NCBI GenBank assembly: GCA_015847255.1
Contig: JADLZK010007649.1
Coordinates: 310,001 to 374,000, forward strand
Direction: 5' to 3'
DNA length: 64,000 bases
Source: Hyparrhenia diplandra
Taxonomy: Eukaryota; Streptophyta; Magnoliopsida; Poales; Poaceae
Below are positions 34,440-46,699 of the stretch, piece after piece; position 1 is the stretch's first letter; every line of letters starts with the position of its first letter. The position numbers were made by a program, and so were the translations under genes. Under the pieces are notes generated by a model. The model saw only the letters and a program-made list of their open reading frames with translations, was not told where the DNA came from and made no database searches.

Positions 34440-37400
34440 CCCGATCAACGGAGCCACGGTGATACGAACAAGGATGCAAAGGATCGAGCTTGGAACCAAG
34501 CGGCCGACAATCTTGTTTGGCCTATGCTGTCACGAACAAATTATCATGAGTGGTCCTCTCACGTTTAGTGCAACTTGGAGGTGATGTACTTGAGGGATGC
34601 ACTTGAATCAGACAAGGTAGATTGTCGGCATGATCGGTTGGCCTTGGGAGCCATGATGTGTGGTGTGCCCTAGGAGATGCACTCCATGTTGCTGAACAAA
34701 AAGTCAGCCAAGGAGGCCTGGGATGCGATTAGATGAATGCGTCATGGCGCTGAGCGTGTAAAGGAGGTAAACGCACAGAAGCTTTTGGCTGAGTTTGAGT
34801 CGATCTCGTTCAAGCCGGGAGTCCATTGACAATTTTGCCGTGAGAATCAGCAAACTCACGGCAGATCTAAAGGGCCTCGGTGAGACAAGCATGGATGATA
34901 CTCGGGTGGTGAAGAAGTTCACGAGAGTCATGCCCGAAAAAGTACAATCAGGTGGCCCCTCGATAGAGATGTTCAAGGACTTGAAGAAGCTCACCATCGA
35001 GGAGCTTGTTGGCTGTCTTCGGCGGCAGAAGATCGTCTGGATCCAGCGGTTGAAGAGGTGGCAGAGAAGGCTGGGAAATTTCTCCTCACGGAGGAGGAGT
35101 GGGCTGCCAAGAACAAGGGAAAGGTGGCGATGAATCAATCTTCATCATCCGACAAGAAGGCTGGTGGCCGGAATTGGCAGAAGAAGGACAAACCCTGGCA
35201 GCATGGCAATGGCAGTGATGCACGTGAGCCTGACAAAGATCAAGGTGCAAAGGGCCATCCACGTCACAATGGCAAATGTGGGAAGTGCAATATCTATGGC
35301 CACTGGGCTAGGGAGTGCAGAAACAAAAGGCTCCTAAGGAGGATCAGCATTTTGCAGCTCACCATTTTGTTGCGGATACCGAAAACGGGGCCGATGGTGG
35401 CCCGTGTATGCAATCTGGTGAGGAACATAGGCACACGGGTGTTGCTGAATCAAGACATTGTATTCCCATCCACCTATGACGGAAGAGCTTGGGTGCTTGA
35501 CACTGGTGCCACTAACCATATGATGGGGTGCCGGGGAGTCGTTTGCTGAGTTGGATGAATCAATCCATGGAGCACTGCGTTTTGGAGATGGATCCAAGGT
35601 CGAAATCCATGGCGTCGGGGCAGTCACTTTTGTTGGGAGGAATCAGGAGCACCGCGTGCTGACGGAGGTGTATTACATCCCCTCTCTGAAATGTAACATC
35701 GTCCGTTTGGGACAGTTGCGGGAGGGAGGCTATCGTGTTGAAATCGACAAGGGCATCATGGAGGTGTTTGAGCAGCGCCTATCTGCGGAGCGAAGTGTGG
35801 TGTGATGATTCGGGGCCGTGTGAAAGGATCGCCTGTATTTGATTCGGGTGATGGTAGCTTCCCCAATCTGCCTGATGATGAAGCTCGATGAAGCAGCATG
35901 GCTTTGGCATGCGAGGTACGGGCATCTTAATTTCAGGTCATTGTGGGAGCTTGGCAACAAGGACATGGTGGATGGATTGCCGGTAATTCAACGACAAGAA
36001 CAAGTCTGCGTGATGGCTGCGCTTTAGGCAAGCAGCACCGCTGCACCATTCCCTCAAGCTTCCGACTATCGCGGCGTCGGGAGGACTGGACTTAGTCCAC
36101 GCCGACCTGTGTGGTCGTAAATCCACCAACCCCGGGAGGAAAGGTCTATTTCTTGCTGATCGTCGATGATTATAGTCGGTTCATGTGGATCGAGCTCTTG
36201 GCCACGAAGGATGAGGCACTGAATGCATTTGCCAAGTTTGTGAAGGCAGTCGAGCTGGGGTCCGGGCGCAAGCTGAAAGCGTTTCAGACGGATCATGGTG
36301 GTGAGTTCAATTCCAGCAAGTTCGTGACGTTCTGTGTAGATCGTGGAACAAAGCACAACATGACTGCACCACATTCACCGCAACAGAATGGAGTAGTTGA
36401 GCGATGGAATCAAACCGTCGTGGAGATGGCTCGCTGCCCGCTGAAAAGCATGCGAGTTCCCGCACAATTCGGGGTGAGGCGTTTCGGTGGTTGTATATCT
36501 CTTGAATCGATCATCAACGAAGAGTCTGAATGGCAAGATGCCGTTTGAAGCATGGCATGGCCAGAAACCTTCTGCAAAGCACCTATGAACTTTTGGGTGC
36601 GTGGCGTATGTGAAGAAGACAGGACCCGGGGTGTCCAAAGCGTCGGATCGCTCGCCCCACGGTATTTTTTCTTGGCTCACGAACCAGGTACGAAGGGTTA
36701 TAGAATCTATGATCCTGCCAAAGGACGTCCCGATGATCTCTCGAGATGTTCTTTTTGATGAGAAGAAGCAATGGAATTAGGGGGGAGCGGCAGTCAAGGA
36801 ACGGTGGTTCCTGAAACATTCAGAGTTGAGTGTCTTTTGACGACACTGTTCATCGTCCGACAACACGATGTCGAAGGCGTTGATGCATCTGATGATGATG
36901 TTGTTGTTTCAATTCCATTGGGCGGGGGTGACGATGAAGATGATCTTACACCCCCACACACCGTGCACGCATAGCCGGTGCGTGGGCAACTCCACCCACG
37001 GGCGGCTCGGTTAGCTCTCGAAGGAGCGCCGCTGAGGTACAGAACACTTTGCCACGATTTGCTCGATTCAACGAGAAGAGGTGCGGGGGTTTTCGATGCT
37101 GCGGCGTGTGTCTTGTGGCAAACAAAAGAGCGAGCGGCGTTGATGATGCTATGTCTTAGAAGTGTTGGAGATAGGCTATGCAGCAGGAGATGGAGGCAAT
37201 AGAGGATAATGGAACCTGGGTTGCGACTGATCTCCCTGCAAAACAAAAGGCCATAGGCCTCAAGTGGGTTTTGAAAGTTAAGAAGAACCACGATGGCAAG
37301 ATTGTCAAGCATAAGGCACGCTTGGTAGCTAAAGGCTATGCTCAACGTCAAGGCATAGACTTTGGCGAGGTTTTTTTGCTCTGGTGGCCCGGAATGAGAC

Positions 37401-38270
37401 TGTACGAGTTTTGCTAGCACTGGCAGCACATAGTGGATGGCAAGTTCATCATATGGACGTCAAATCAGCTTTCTTGAATGGTGACTTATCTGAAACGGTG
37501 TTTGTGCAGCAGCCTCGAGGTTTCGTTGTGGGAAGAGTGGGGCAGGTGTTGAGGTTGAAGAAGGCTTTGTATGGCCTCCGGCGGGCACCGAGGCGTGGAA
37601 TGCAAAACTTGACAAGGAGCTGCTGAATCTCGGTTTTGAGAGGAGGAAGCTTGAACATGCCATGTATAGAAGAAGCAGCAAGACCTCTTTTTCTTCTTGT
37701 GGGAGTCTACGTTGATGATTTAATCATCTCGGGGGCCGAGCTTAACTGAAATTGGGAGGTTTAAGGCCGAGATGATGAAGAAATTCAAAATGAGTGATTT
37801 GGGACTTCTAAGCTATTACCTGGGCATTGAGGTAAAGCAAGGAGGAGCTGGCATCACGTTGAGTCAAAGTGCATATGCATTGAAGGTACTGGATACATTC
37901 TAGAATGAAATGACTGTCATCCATATCCCCTTCGAAATCACTGTCGCTGTACCGAGTAGAATCGGTTTCAGCTCGGACCCCTTGTCATAATTTGCGGACA
38001 TGCTAGGAGTGAAAGAGGCGACGGTGAAGTTGCTCATGGACAACATGTCCGCGATTGCTCTCAGCAGAATCCGGTGAATCATGATCGAAGCAAGCATATA
38101 GATACAAGGTATCATTTCATTCTAGAATGTATCCAGGATGGCAAGGTGGAGGTGGAACACATCTGAACGGCGAACCAGCTGGCTGATATCTTCACCAAGG
38201 CACCGGCGAGAGTGCGGTTTCTTGAGTTGAGAACTGCTCTAGGAGTCGTCGAGATGCAATAGGTTTAGGG
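34440..38270 (+). pseudogene. Copia gag-pol remnant
   Basis: Domains occur in copia order but in broken frames. Gag lies at about 34560-35330, ending in a zinc knuckle (CGKCNIYGHWAREC, 35277-35318). Protease shows DTGA (35499-35510). The pre-integrase region has WHARYGHLNF (about 35905). The integrase core has IVDDYSRF, TDHGGEFNS and NGVVERWNQT (about 36160-36420). RT shows WVLKVKKNHDGK and HMDVKSAFLNGDL (about 37260-37490) and YVDD (37708-37719). RNase H is partial (DRSKHIDTRYHFI, about 38085-38125). Numerous stops and frameshifts prevent a polyprotein. Integrase before RT identifies copia rather than gypsy. Confidence 0.9.
37889..38134. repeat. Inverted 23-bp repeats inside the copia RNase H region
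   Basis: A 23-bp sequence beginning GGATACATTCTAGAATG at 37889 recurs as its reverse complement at 38112-38134. The core CATTCTAGAATG is itself palindromic. The two lie about 200 bp apart, and the stretch between them keeps recognisable RNase H coding (DNMSAIALS), so this may be a local rearrangement. Confidence 0.75.
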
Positions 38271-38277
38271 GGCGATT

Positions 38278-38749
38278 TGTTAGCTAAACTATAACATCGA
38301 GTCCAATGTAATCTTAGCGTTGGTTGAATCGGTTAGGGCAGGACGAGATCTTAGGGCGTGCTTGATCCGTTCTAGCCTCGAAGTCGGTCGAGTCGCGCCA
38401 CGTCGTGCGGAGCGCGCACGTTAAGCGCATGTCGCAGAAAGCGGCATGGCGATCTTTGTGCTTCGTGCGTGCGCGCATGTTGCGCAGGAAACGGCATGGC
38501 GATCTTTGTGCATTCGTGGCGCGGGATGGGCGATGGTATAAGCCCGAGATTGTATCTTAGGATTGATATAAATACTAAGCAAAGAACGAGGGAAGCTGTT
38601 GGTTGGCAGCGCCCAGAAAATACACCTGTTTTCGTTTTGTGTTTGCATCTACTATCTGCACTCGTGTCCTCGCCGTGGTGATCACGTTCACCACGTTCTG
38701 CTGTCACCGCCCGGCGTTCGGGCACGCGTCGAGTCGATCTGCTCCATCA
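38278..38749 (+). repeat. 3' LTR of the copia element
   Basis: 472 bp, about 80 bp longer than the 5' LTR. Part of the difference is a local duplication: CGGCATGGCGATCTTTGTG occurs at 38442-38460 and 38492-38510. Confidence 0.92.
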
Positions 38750-38973
38750 AGCATGAGATGCTCAGATGCAGTAGCAGTATTACTCCTCGATCTGAAGTGC
38801 GATCGATTTGAAAACACCTCAAGCTAATACGACCAAGAAACAAGGAATACTACTTCATTAGGATCAAGTTAGTTTGCAACATGTATGCTATCAAACGAGT
38901 TGAGAGAAAGGGTCTAGTTCAATTGCAAGACAAAGAGTTGAAAGAGAATAAGGGAAACAGAGAATGGATTCAA

Positions 38974-39016
38974 CGTCTGCTTATTGTTTTTTTTGAAACG
39001 AATCGTCTGCTTATTG
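38974..39016 (-). mobile_element. Ultra-short retroposition scar
   Basis: CGTCTGCTTATTG (38974-38986) is repeated at 39004-39016, bracketing 17 bp: eight T then GAAACGAAT. Read on the minus strand this is a few bases of 3' end followed by a poly(A) tail, the minimal product of target-primed reverse transcription. Confidence 0.6.
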
Positions 39017-39218
39017 TAAGAACAACTTGCTGATCCGATTCATGGTCTGTTTAACTAGATCCATTGATTCTCTTCTCTTTATGCTAAAAAACATCAAATC
39101 TGTTTAACTAGATCCATTGATTCTCTTCTTTTTATGCTAACAAACATCAAATCCACGAAGTCAAACTATGCAAGCGAAGATCTACGGAAAAAGAGAGGAC
39201 GATTTGGGGAACTTACAA

Positions 39219-39360
39219 GGTGAAGTGCTCCCACACCTTGGACCGCTTCTTCAACCAGCGTCCCTGTTATTTCAACCTGGAGGGAGCTAGGTGATGGAGT
39301 ACCCAGCTCTCACACCTCGGACCGCAGTTTCAGCCAGGAGCTGGAGGGAGGGCCGAGCAG
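39219..39360 (-). pseudogene. Duplicated first-exon fragments of the BED/hAT gene
   Basis: GTGAAGTGCTCCCACACC and TTGGACCG at 39222-39250 match 33803-33829, encoding SKVWEHFT on the minus strand. Here the coding sequence runs into CTTGTAAGT, a splice-donor-like sequence. A second, weaker match (CTCACACCTCGGACCGCAGT) follows at 39308-39328. The fragments lie on the far side of the copia element from the main gene. Confidence 0.6.
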
Positions 39361-39559
39361 ATCTCGACGAGGAGCGTCTGGTCTTGTCTTTGGCAAAATG
39401 CGATGTCAAACTGAGTCGTAGCCTCATAGGCAAGGCAACCCAACGGTGAAGCGGCGGAAGGGGCCGGTGGCCAGCCGACGACTTCTTGCTTACAAGTTAC
39501 AGTTTATTTAGTCTATATATGTCTGTCTCTGTATGTATGATTGTGATTGCTTGCAACTC

Positions 39560-39625
39560 CTTGGTAGTTTTGAATCCTTGTCTAGTACTAGGTAGCATAC
39601 CCGTGCATTGCTACGGGATATAAAC
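39560..39625 (-). mobile_element. Helitron 3' end
   Basis: On the minus strand TCCCGTAGCAATGCACGGG, an inverted stem, is followed by TATGCTAC and CTAG|T (CTAG at about 39587-39590). This is the canonical rice Helitron terminus. The element would extend to the right. A 5' end was not identified with confidence. Confidence 0.55.
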
Positions 39626-41680
39626 TTTTCTACTAAAAACACACATATCACACGATAAGAAAACAATATTATGAAATTAAATAATGGTATTAAAAAAGAC
39701 ATTTAATTTAAAAAAAAATAAAGTTCATGAATTTAACACTCTCATTGAGAGTGTGGCATCATCGGTTCATATAGAACTTTCCGTGATGTAGCTAAGATAA
39801 TGCCCTAATAATTTGAGTTTAAGCGTGCAACCAAGTCAAAGGATACTTTAAACATGATATTCTCGTCATTCATTTGTAGTCATTCGTCAATATTACATGA
39901 AAACACATGTGAATCAAGGTACTCACAAACATCAATGGGCTGATGTTGAGCTGTTGTGAGAATAACACTGTTCCATGGCCGAAAAACAGGGCCTATGAGC
40001 TCATGCGAACACGCTCCAATTTTTGGAATCCAAGCACCATAATTACAGTAGTCTCAACTGGCATGCCAAACGTAATGGTAGCGGCTAAGTGCAACTCAAT
40101 GCCATCAAGTCATCACCCTAAACATAGTTCAAAGTGCGATCTTGGTCTTTTTTAAACGCCAAGCTAATAGTTGGAATCGCCAAATACACTACTCCATCAA
40201 ACATTAATTCATGACATTCTGTGGAGCCTTCTCCTGGGTGAGGTCCTTAAACAAACTCTTGGTGGTGATCTAACAAAAAACAAAAGTACCAAATAAAGTC
40301 AGTAATATTTCATTTAGTTAGTGGCTGAGCAACGAACCAAATACCAACCAAGAACTGAGAGGGCAAAAAGTAACTGTAGACCCCTCATATTTTATAATCA
40401 GAAGAAACATGGGACCTATCTAGCATTCTTTTTGCATACTAAATTTCCTAGACTTAGCCTGTTTTGTGATAAGATTTCCTAGATTTAGTCATATATAAAA
40501 ATCACCAAGAATGGAGCATCAATTAGTATTTTAGAATTTCATTCCAGCCTAATGCTCTAACTCTAGGATGCAACAAACTTCACAGACAGCATGCCATGTT
40601 TTACTTTGCTAATATCATAGAAATGGAGCAAGATCATCTAACCAAATTCCTTACAATGTATTGTCTAAAATCAGGAGTGGTGAAAGGACCATCAGATTAT
40701 CACAATAATCACGTAACTTTACATAATCACAAGTGAAAACTGAGATCTGTACCTCCGAGAATGTTGCTGTTCACCTTCATGTTCTCCTAGTCCAGTGAGG
40801 CCTCCTACTACAAGTGAAAACTGAGATCAGTACCTCCGAGAATGTTGCTGTTCACCTTCATGTACTTCTCCTAGTCCAGTGAGGCATCGTCCTCTAATGC
40901 AGGTTAATAGATGGTGGGAATTTATGCAGTTACTCCCAATTCATGTATTCTGACAGGAATTTATTTCTCCCAAATCAGCGCAAAAGTTTCCTACATTGTG
41001 TGAGAAAAGGTAAATTCAATAGCACTAAACACTAAATTGAGCTATTTGACTCTAATGAGCAATACTTACTCATGCAATGAAGCTGCATCATGGCCCTTGC
41101 ATTCCACCACAAGCATCTTCTCTCTTTTCCGCTGCCACATAAGCATCACAATTCACAACTTTCTGAGAAAAGCAAACATCAACCAAAAACAATTATACTC
41201 AGGAGGAATTTAATCTCTGCCACATAAAGCCAAAAAAAATAAGAGTATTTTTTTTCAAGATGAAACGACATGTATAAACAAAAAGAACAATTCATACAGT
41301 GACCATTTTTTCAGATCATTGCTAAGAAAAAGAAATATGATGTCAAACCATGCTGCAAATGCTTCAGTCAACTTATCAAGTGTTCACAACACTCCCCTCT
41401 TGTGCATTTTGTCAAGCACATGTCAGACATGTCGGATGTACTACTTGGAGGAGTGTTGATCCTGATGCAAGCCAGTTATGTGACATGATTTGCTCTGTTC
41501 ACCGCTAACCGGCTACCTGCCCACCCATCATTTTCCCAAGTCCTAGCAAACCACCAGAAATCAGTACCTCACTCACCAACGCAGGTCTGCACATATGAAA
41601 GGAGCAGCCAGAAAAACACCTCCTTAATCCACCAAGCTGTAAGCATTGAAATCAACCATGGAGATAAACGAAGGCGGGCG
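39626..41680. other. AT-rich stretch without a supported gene
   Basis: No long frames, element ends or RNA genes were recognised apart from the tandem duplication at 40732-40893. It may be the interior of the Helitron ending near 39587. Confidence 0.4.
40732..40893. repeat. Tandem duplication, about 81 bp
   Basis: Two adjacent units start CAAGTGAAAACTGAGATC and end CCAGTGAGGC. The second has three extra bases (ATGTACTTCTCC against ATGTTCTCC). Near-identity suggests a recent event. Confidence 0.9.
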
Positions 41681-42636
41681 TGAGGCATGACGTTCCTTCG
41701 TCTGGACGGATTGGTGGTGGCTGCGGGGGGTGTGGTGGGTGATGGTGCGGGCAATGGAAGGGATGAACTCATGGGCGGCGGGGCATTGAAAATCCATCTA
41801 GCATTGAAGAATTGCCGCCACCTCTCCGCTGATATGTGCACCCTGTACCCGTCTGAGGCCTATGCTATCTAGAGACCCCAACAACCTCTAGTAGTACTCC
41901 AGGTTCCTGGTTCATGGAATTTCCTGGATTGTGGCGCTGTGCTACTCCTATTACTGGCTTCCTAGTGCCGGCAATACATCAAACACCTTAGGAGCATGGA
42001 TGTTTTATGACCATAGGGTGCATAGGGAGGAAGCACAGCAGTGGCTTATGTGCACAACGCGGGCGAGCGAACCTCCTGGCAGATTCAGCAGCCTAGAGCC
42101 CGTGTGCATGGCAGCCGCCGTCGCCGCGAGATCCCAGCCGCAAGAGCCCAACCCAGAGTGCAGGCGTTGGAGAGGATGAGAGGCCGCAGGGTGCAGGCGT
42201 CGCTGGCGCAGGGTTCGGCGGCGGGGGAGGCTGCGTCCCGCGCGCAGCGTCGTGGGAGAGAGCGGCGGCGGCGTCGCAGGCGCATGTGGTGGCGTTGGAG
42301 AGGATGGGGAAGGGGTGAGGGAGGGTGCGGCGGGGCAGAGCAAGGGGAAGAGGGAGCGGCGCCGGGAGAGCTGTCCGGTCGTGGCCGTCCGTCGCCGGGG
42401 CCGCCGTGCCCTGCCGCACCGCGTTGGTCGCGACTCGTGGATAGGCGGCGGCGGTGGCGTGGGAAGCGGCGGCGTTGCTGCGCGCGGTGTGGTGGGGTGA
42501 GGGGTCACGGGAGCGAGCGGATAGCACGTGTAATGAGGGTTTTTTATCCCCAGGAGAGTGCGGGAGCTTTTGAATTCGCCGGGAGGGGTCTGGAAGCGTG
42601 CTGGAGTTTTCGCTCGCCGGCGACGATTTCGATTTC
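41681..42636. other. GC-rich region with unrecognised frames
   Basis: Plus-strand frames at 41687-41872 and 42041-42721 and minus-strand frames at 42005-42527 are Arg/Pro/Gly-rich. No domain, intron pattern or element ends are convincing. It could be a first exon of an unidentified gene. Confidence 0.35.
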
Positions 42637-42927
42637 GGCCTCGTTTAGTTGGCTAAATTTTTTTGCCAAATGCACTGTTCCGAACTCCTATAAAGATATC
42701 AGAAGACGTTTCGTTTGTTAGTGGTAAATATTATCCAACCATGAAAGAATTCAGCTCAAAAGAATCGCCTCAAGAATGCATGCATCTAAAGCGTGTAATT
42801 AGTTATTTTTTTTACGTATATTTAATACTCCCGAACATACGTCTTTTGGTGTATTTAATGTGATGTGATGGAGAGAGTCTACAAATTTGCAAAACTTTTG
42901 CAAAACTTTAGCCAACTAAACGTGGCC
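42637..42927. mobile_element. MITE with GGCC..GTTTAGTTGGC ends, 291 bp
   Basis: The left end GGCCTCGTTTAGTTGGCTAA pairs with the right end, reversed GGCCACGTTTAGTTGGCTAA. The interior is AT-rich and non-coding. The 8-bp flanks (TCGATTTC, TTCGTTTC) agree only partly, so assignment to hAT-type rests on the ends. Confidence 0.8.
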
Positions 42928-43205
42928 TTCGTTTCGCTCGTTTTAGTAGTAGGATTGGTTAGTGGGCTCGTGATGGCTGAGGAGTGTGTGGAATCGGCCG
43001 AAAGGCAGCGTGAGGAGGCAGCCATATAAGCCTCATCCTGTTGTCGTTTATTTACCAAGAACTGTTAACCGACTCATTCTCTTCTACCTCCTCTAATGAA
43101 TTCGCCGACTGGTCTTGCAGTTCTTCTCTCTTCGTCCTCAATTTCCAGAAAATTTGGCCCATCCGTGCAAAACCCTTGAATAATTTATAATTTTTAGATC
43201 TAAAG

Positions 43206-43256
43206 CTGCACTATATTAACTTTTTTTTTTTTTTTGAAACTGCACGATACTAACTT
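43206..43256 (-). mobile_element. Ultra-short retroposition scar (poly(A) only)
   Basis: CTGCACTATATTAACTT (43206-43222) is repeated with two changes as CTGCACGATACTAACTT (43240-43256). Between them lie only a T run and GAAA. In reverse this is TTTC followed by A's. Confidence 0.6.
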
Positions 43257-43267
43257 AACGGTGGTGT

Positions 43268-44112
43268 CACAAACCGGATCGATTCGGCGTGACACACGTG
43301 CTGCCGGCGGCGTTAGGCGGCGGCAAAGAAGCGGGGGTGGCGACGGTGGCGAGATGGCGGTGGTGACGACGATCAATGGTGTGATGGCGTAGGCCGACGG
43401 TGAACGGGAAGTAGAAGACGGCGGTGATGACGAACAGCTGCACCGGCGGCGATGGAGACGGCGGGTGGGGCGGTTGGAGGCGTCGGCGAGGAGGAAGAAG
43501 AGGAGGAAGGCGATGGCGAGGACTGCGTAGACGGGCGGCGCAGTAACGGGCCGGTGGCGGGCGCCCTGGGCGGGCGGCGGTGGCAGCGTGGGGCGTAGCG
43601 GCGGCGGCGCTGGTGTGGCAAGACGTCTTGCGCGTAGGGTTAGGGGGAATCGGGGCTGGAGAGCTTTTGGGTGTTATCCCTTTAATTTAATTAATCCCAA
43701 ATGATTAAAGCTCCCTTGTATTTATAGTCAGGGGAAGACTTCAGACGCTAAGCAATCTCTAGGAGGTTTCCTTATAGATTGGAATACCTCTTTTACAAGC
43801 AATCCATTTATTCTCTATTTTATTCCTATCTTTATTCCCTAAATATCTATAACTTAATGACGAAGCTAATGACGACGATGGCGCGGCGGCGGCGGCGGCG
43901 GCTGGCCACAGGCCTCTTGTGCATGCGCCAGGCCCATTTGGGCTGGTGGTGTTGGCATTTGGGCCCCACCTTGATTTGGCACATGACAGGTGGACAACTT
44001 TATTATTAGTTTTACAGTCACCAAAGAAAATCCCTAAATAGGATTGAGATCTGTTGGGGAATTGTTGGAATACACTGGCTTGGCCCAATAAGAAATTCTA
44101 AAATTTTCAACA
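43268..44112 (-). mobile_element. Possible solo LTR or LTR fragment
   Basis: On the minus strand the segment starts TGTTGAAAATTTTAG at 44112, has a TATA box (CTATAAATACAAGGG, complement of about 43716-43730), then a GC-rich leader. An end in CA near 43268 is possible. No clear 5-bp duplication was found. Confidence 0.35.
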
Positions 44113-44529
44113 AAATCTCAAAGACTTATTCATATGACCAAAGAGGGAAGCGGGGAAACATTTAGTCCCCTGAAAGTGGAGATAGTCATGTTTAAATATG
44201 GAAGACCTTTTAAATTTAAAGTCTAGTGTGTGAGAGAAGGAGAAAGGAAGCCCACGTGCTTGCTTGCTTGCTTGCCTCGCCAAGCCGGGCCGGACTAGGC
44301 CCGGCGAAAGGTGAGGGCACTTGGAACCCGCGTGAATGGTCCATCGAAATCCCGCCCATAGACTCGCATGAGAGGGTCTCTTTTTGTAGATTTTGGTTTT
44401 GGCTTCATGGCCTTTAAGTTTGTGGGTATAAATCCTAAACAATTTAGATCGTGATGGTGACAAGAGTTCATGTTGGACGTGCCTATATAAACCTATCATT
44501 AAAACTATATTATAACGATGGACCATCCG

Positions 44530-44663
44530 ACGTTAAGTTAAATTGAATTAACGTCCGACCGTCTGTACTTAAAACGAGAAACAACGACCGACTGACCGTT
44601 TGACGTTAAATCGATATTTTTAGCGACCGCCAAGTGACGCTAAATCTTGGATGTGGTATAGTG
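44530..44663. mobile_element. CACTA element terminal fragment
   Basis: Reversed, the end reads CACTATACCACATCC, followed by subterminal repeats of GACGTTAA-type words (44530-44640). No partner end was found on the left, so this is probably a truncated end. Confidence 0.4.
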
Positions 44664-44877
44664 ACAACCTATCGTCCAATGCCAAAGCACATCTAATTGA
44701 GCTAGGATTTTTGCCTCTTTCCGTTGCTGCCCACCATCGTAGTTTCTCCAATCCGAGCATCTGCGTGCACCGGTGGTCGGTACAAAATGTCTTTGGAACC
44801 CTTGCTCCTGTGATCCTGCACCGAGAGAGGATGAATAAGACTTCTGAGAAGTGCTCATCGCACGATCGCTCCCAACC

Positions 44878-46690
44878 TTTTTTTTTTCCCGAACACTTCT
44901 TCACATGTCTTTTTCATTAAGAGAAGAAGTCGACTAGCCAAACAAATAGTACAACACAACACAACACTACACCACATAACCATAGAGGAAGTGGCCACAA
45001 CAAACAAAACATCAACAAATTAAATGCCGAAAACAAGGAGAAGAACTCAGCACCGAGCCACCCAACTCAACACAACACGCTAGCCGGTGTAACATCGCTA
45101 GGCCTAAACTTCGTGGTACGCCAATTGAATGTAGTGGGAGCCCCGTCGCCGAAATTCACTCCGTCGAGCATCAAGGGGGCGCCACACCTCAAAGCAAAGA
45201 ATCGCCCGAGGTGGATCCTAGTGCAGCCACAGGCCCACGGCCATGCAACGACGACGGCGAGACAATGATGTCAACCCCCGAGGCGACTCGGCCGAAGTGC
45301 GACGTCGGTGGCCCACGGCCAAGCAACAATGACGGGCGACAACGATGGCGTCAACATCCAGCGAGGCGGCCAAGTTGATGGCAATGCCGCCATATTAGGC
45401 GAAGTTATAACTCCACAACGCCAAAGCCCGGGGGCCAGCGTACCGAAGCAAGCGTGGAAATCCCGGTTGCGAAACGCGTCGCCCGGTGGCCCTCGGCCGA
45501 CATCGATGCCGGTGGCAAAGAATGCGATTTACCCCGGATCAAAGGCGGGCTAGAATGGCGGCGGAGCAAGGCGCCAATCACAAGGCGGGGGCGAGGTGAC
45601 AATGAAGATGGGGCGGAACCGCACGGCGACGTAGGAGCTCGATGGGTTCAATCGAGCCTTTAAGAAGGGATGACGCCCGCGGACGCCAACCGCGTTGAGA
45701 ACTATCCATTGGAACTTTCATTTCTAGAGTCCCAATAGCCATGACGATGGAACAGATCACGACGCTTTCAGAAGGTAATGACGCGGGCGCCACCGTCATC
45801 GCCCCGCAAGGCGTGGAGAGAGGGTTTCACCCTAGTGTCGCCGCCCGCGGCCGCCATCAAGCCGCATCGACGGTCGCGGCCGCGACCGAGCCGAAGAGGA
45901 CCGAGAAGGACCACCGAGAGAGAAGTCGCCGCCGCCCCCGTGAAGGTGGAGGTGCGGCCTTGCCCGCGATCGGGGCCGTGGTGGTGGCGCTGGCCGCGCA
46001 AGGCGTCGCCACACCGGAACGCCGCCGGCCGAGGTGGCGCGGGCCCCCCGCGCGGGGGCTAGCATGGCGGCCACGATCAGCGCCGAGGCCAATGCCGCCG
46101 CGAAGGCCGGCGGCGGCCCAACCAGGAGGGACCACCGCGGCCGCTGCGCCCGGACCCTCTTCCCGGCCAGACCCCATGCCATTGGCGAGCCCGGGTGCCG
46201 GCGCCGCCCGGCCGCGAACACGGACCCTAGGCGGGCGCCGCGTGCCGCCCCGACCGGCCCCTCAGTAATCCGCTGCGGGGTGCCCGAGATCCGGGGGGGG
46301 AGGCCGGATACGGCCGGGCGGCCGCCGGGCGCCCTAGGCGCCGCCAAGAAAGAAGGTGCCGAGGAGGTGGAGGGGAGGGGCGGGGAGGGGAGGGAGGAGG
46401 TAGGCAGGAGAGGAGGAGGGAGGCCGCCGCCACCGGGAAGGGACGGCGCGGGTGGTGGGGAAGGTTGGGCAGCGGCCTGGGAGCCTTTCGAGTCGCCTTC
46501 AGGGGAGACAACACGAGGGAGGAGCGGTCGCTTTGATCGCCCTTCTCAATTAGCAAAATCACTGCTCCCACTTCCAGGACGGTTCGTCTTCTATCCTATT
46601 CAGGCGGCGCTACCTCCCGTCACACTCTTCGTCAGCTGCTCGAAGTTCTTCGTCCAGCATTTATCGACGACTTTGTACCACTACCAGCAA
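44878..46690 (-). mobile_element. GC-rich poly(A)-tailed retroposon, about 1.8 kb
   Basis: T10 at 44878-44887, followed by CCCGAACACTTC, reads on the minus strand as a LINE-like 3' end with TTAATGAAAAAGACATG before the tail. The body (45100-46650) is very GC-rich with Arg/Pro/Gly frames on both strands and no recognisable RT, like the larger element at 25400-29080. The 5' boundary near 46690 is approximate, and no target duplication was confirmed. Confidence 0.5.
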
Positions 46691-46699
46691 CGATAACTT

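Larger units (their letters stand above)
33949..38749 (+). mobile_element. Copia-type LTR retrotransposon, 4.8 kb, inactive
   Basis: The LTRs start TGTTAGCTAAACTAT and end CTCCATCA. A primer-binding site complementary to initiator-Met tRNA (TGGTATCGGAGCC, 34341-34353) follows the 5' LTR. A purine-rich tract (GGTTTAGGGGGCG) precedes the 3' LTR. AGCAT lies next to the right end and four bases before the left end, an imperfect target duplication. The two LTRs differ in many bases and in length, indicating considerable age. Confidence 0.95.
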
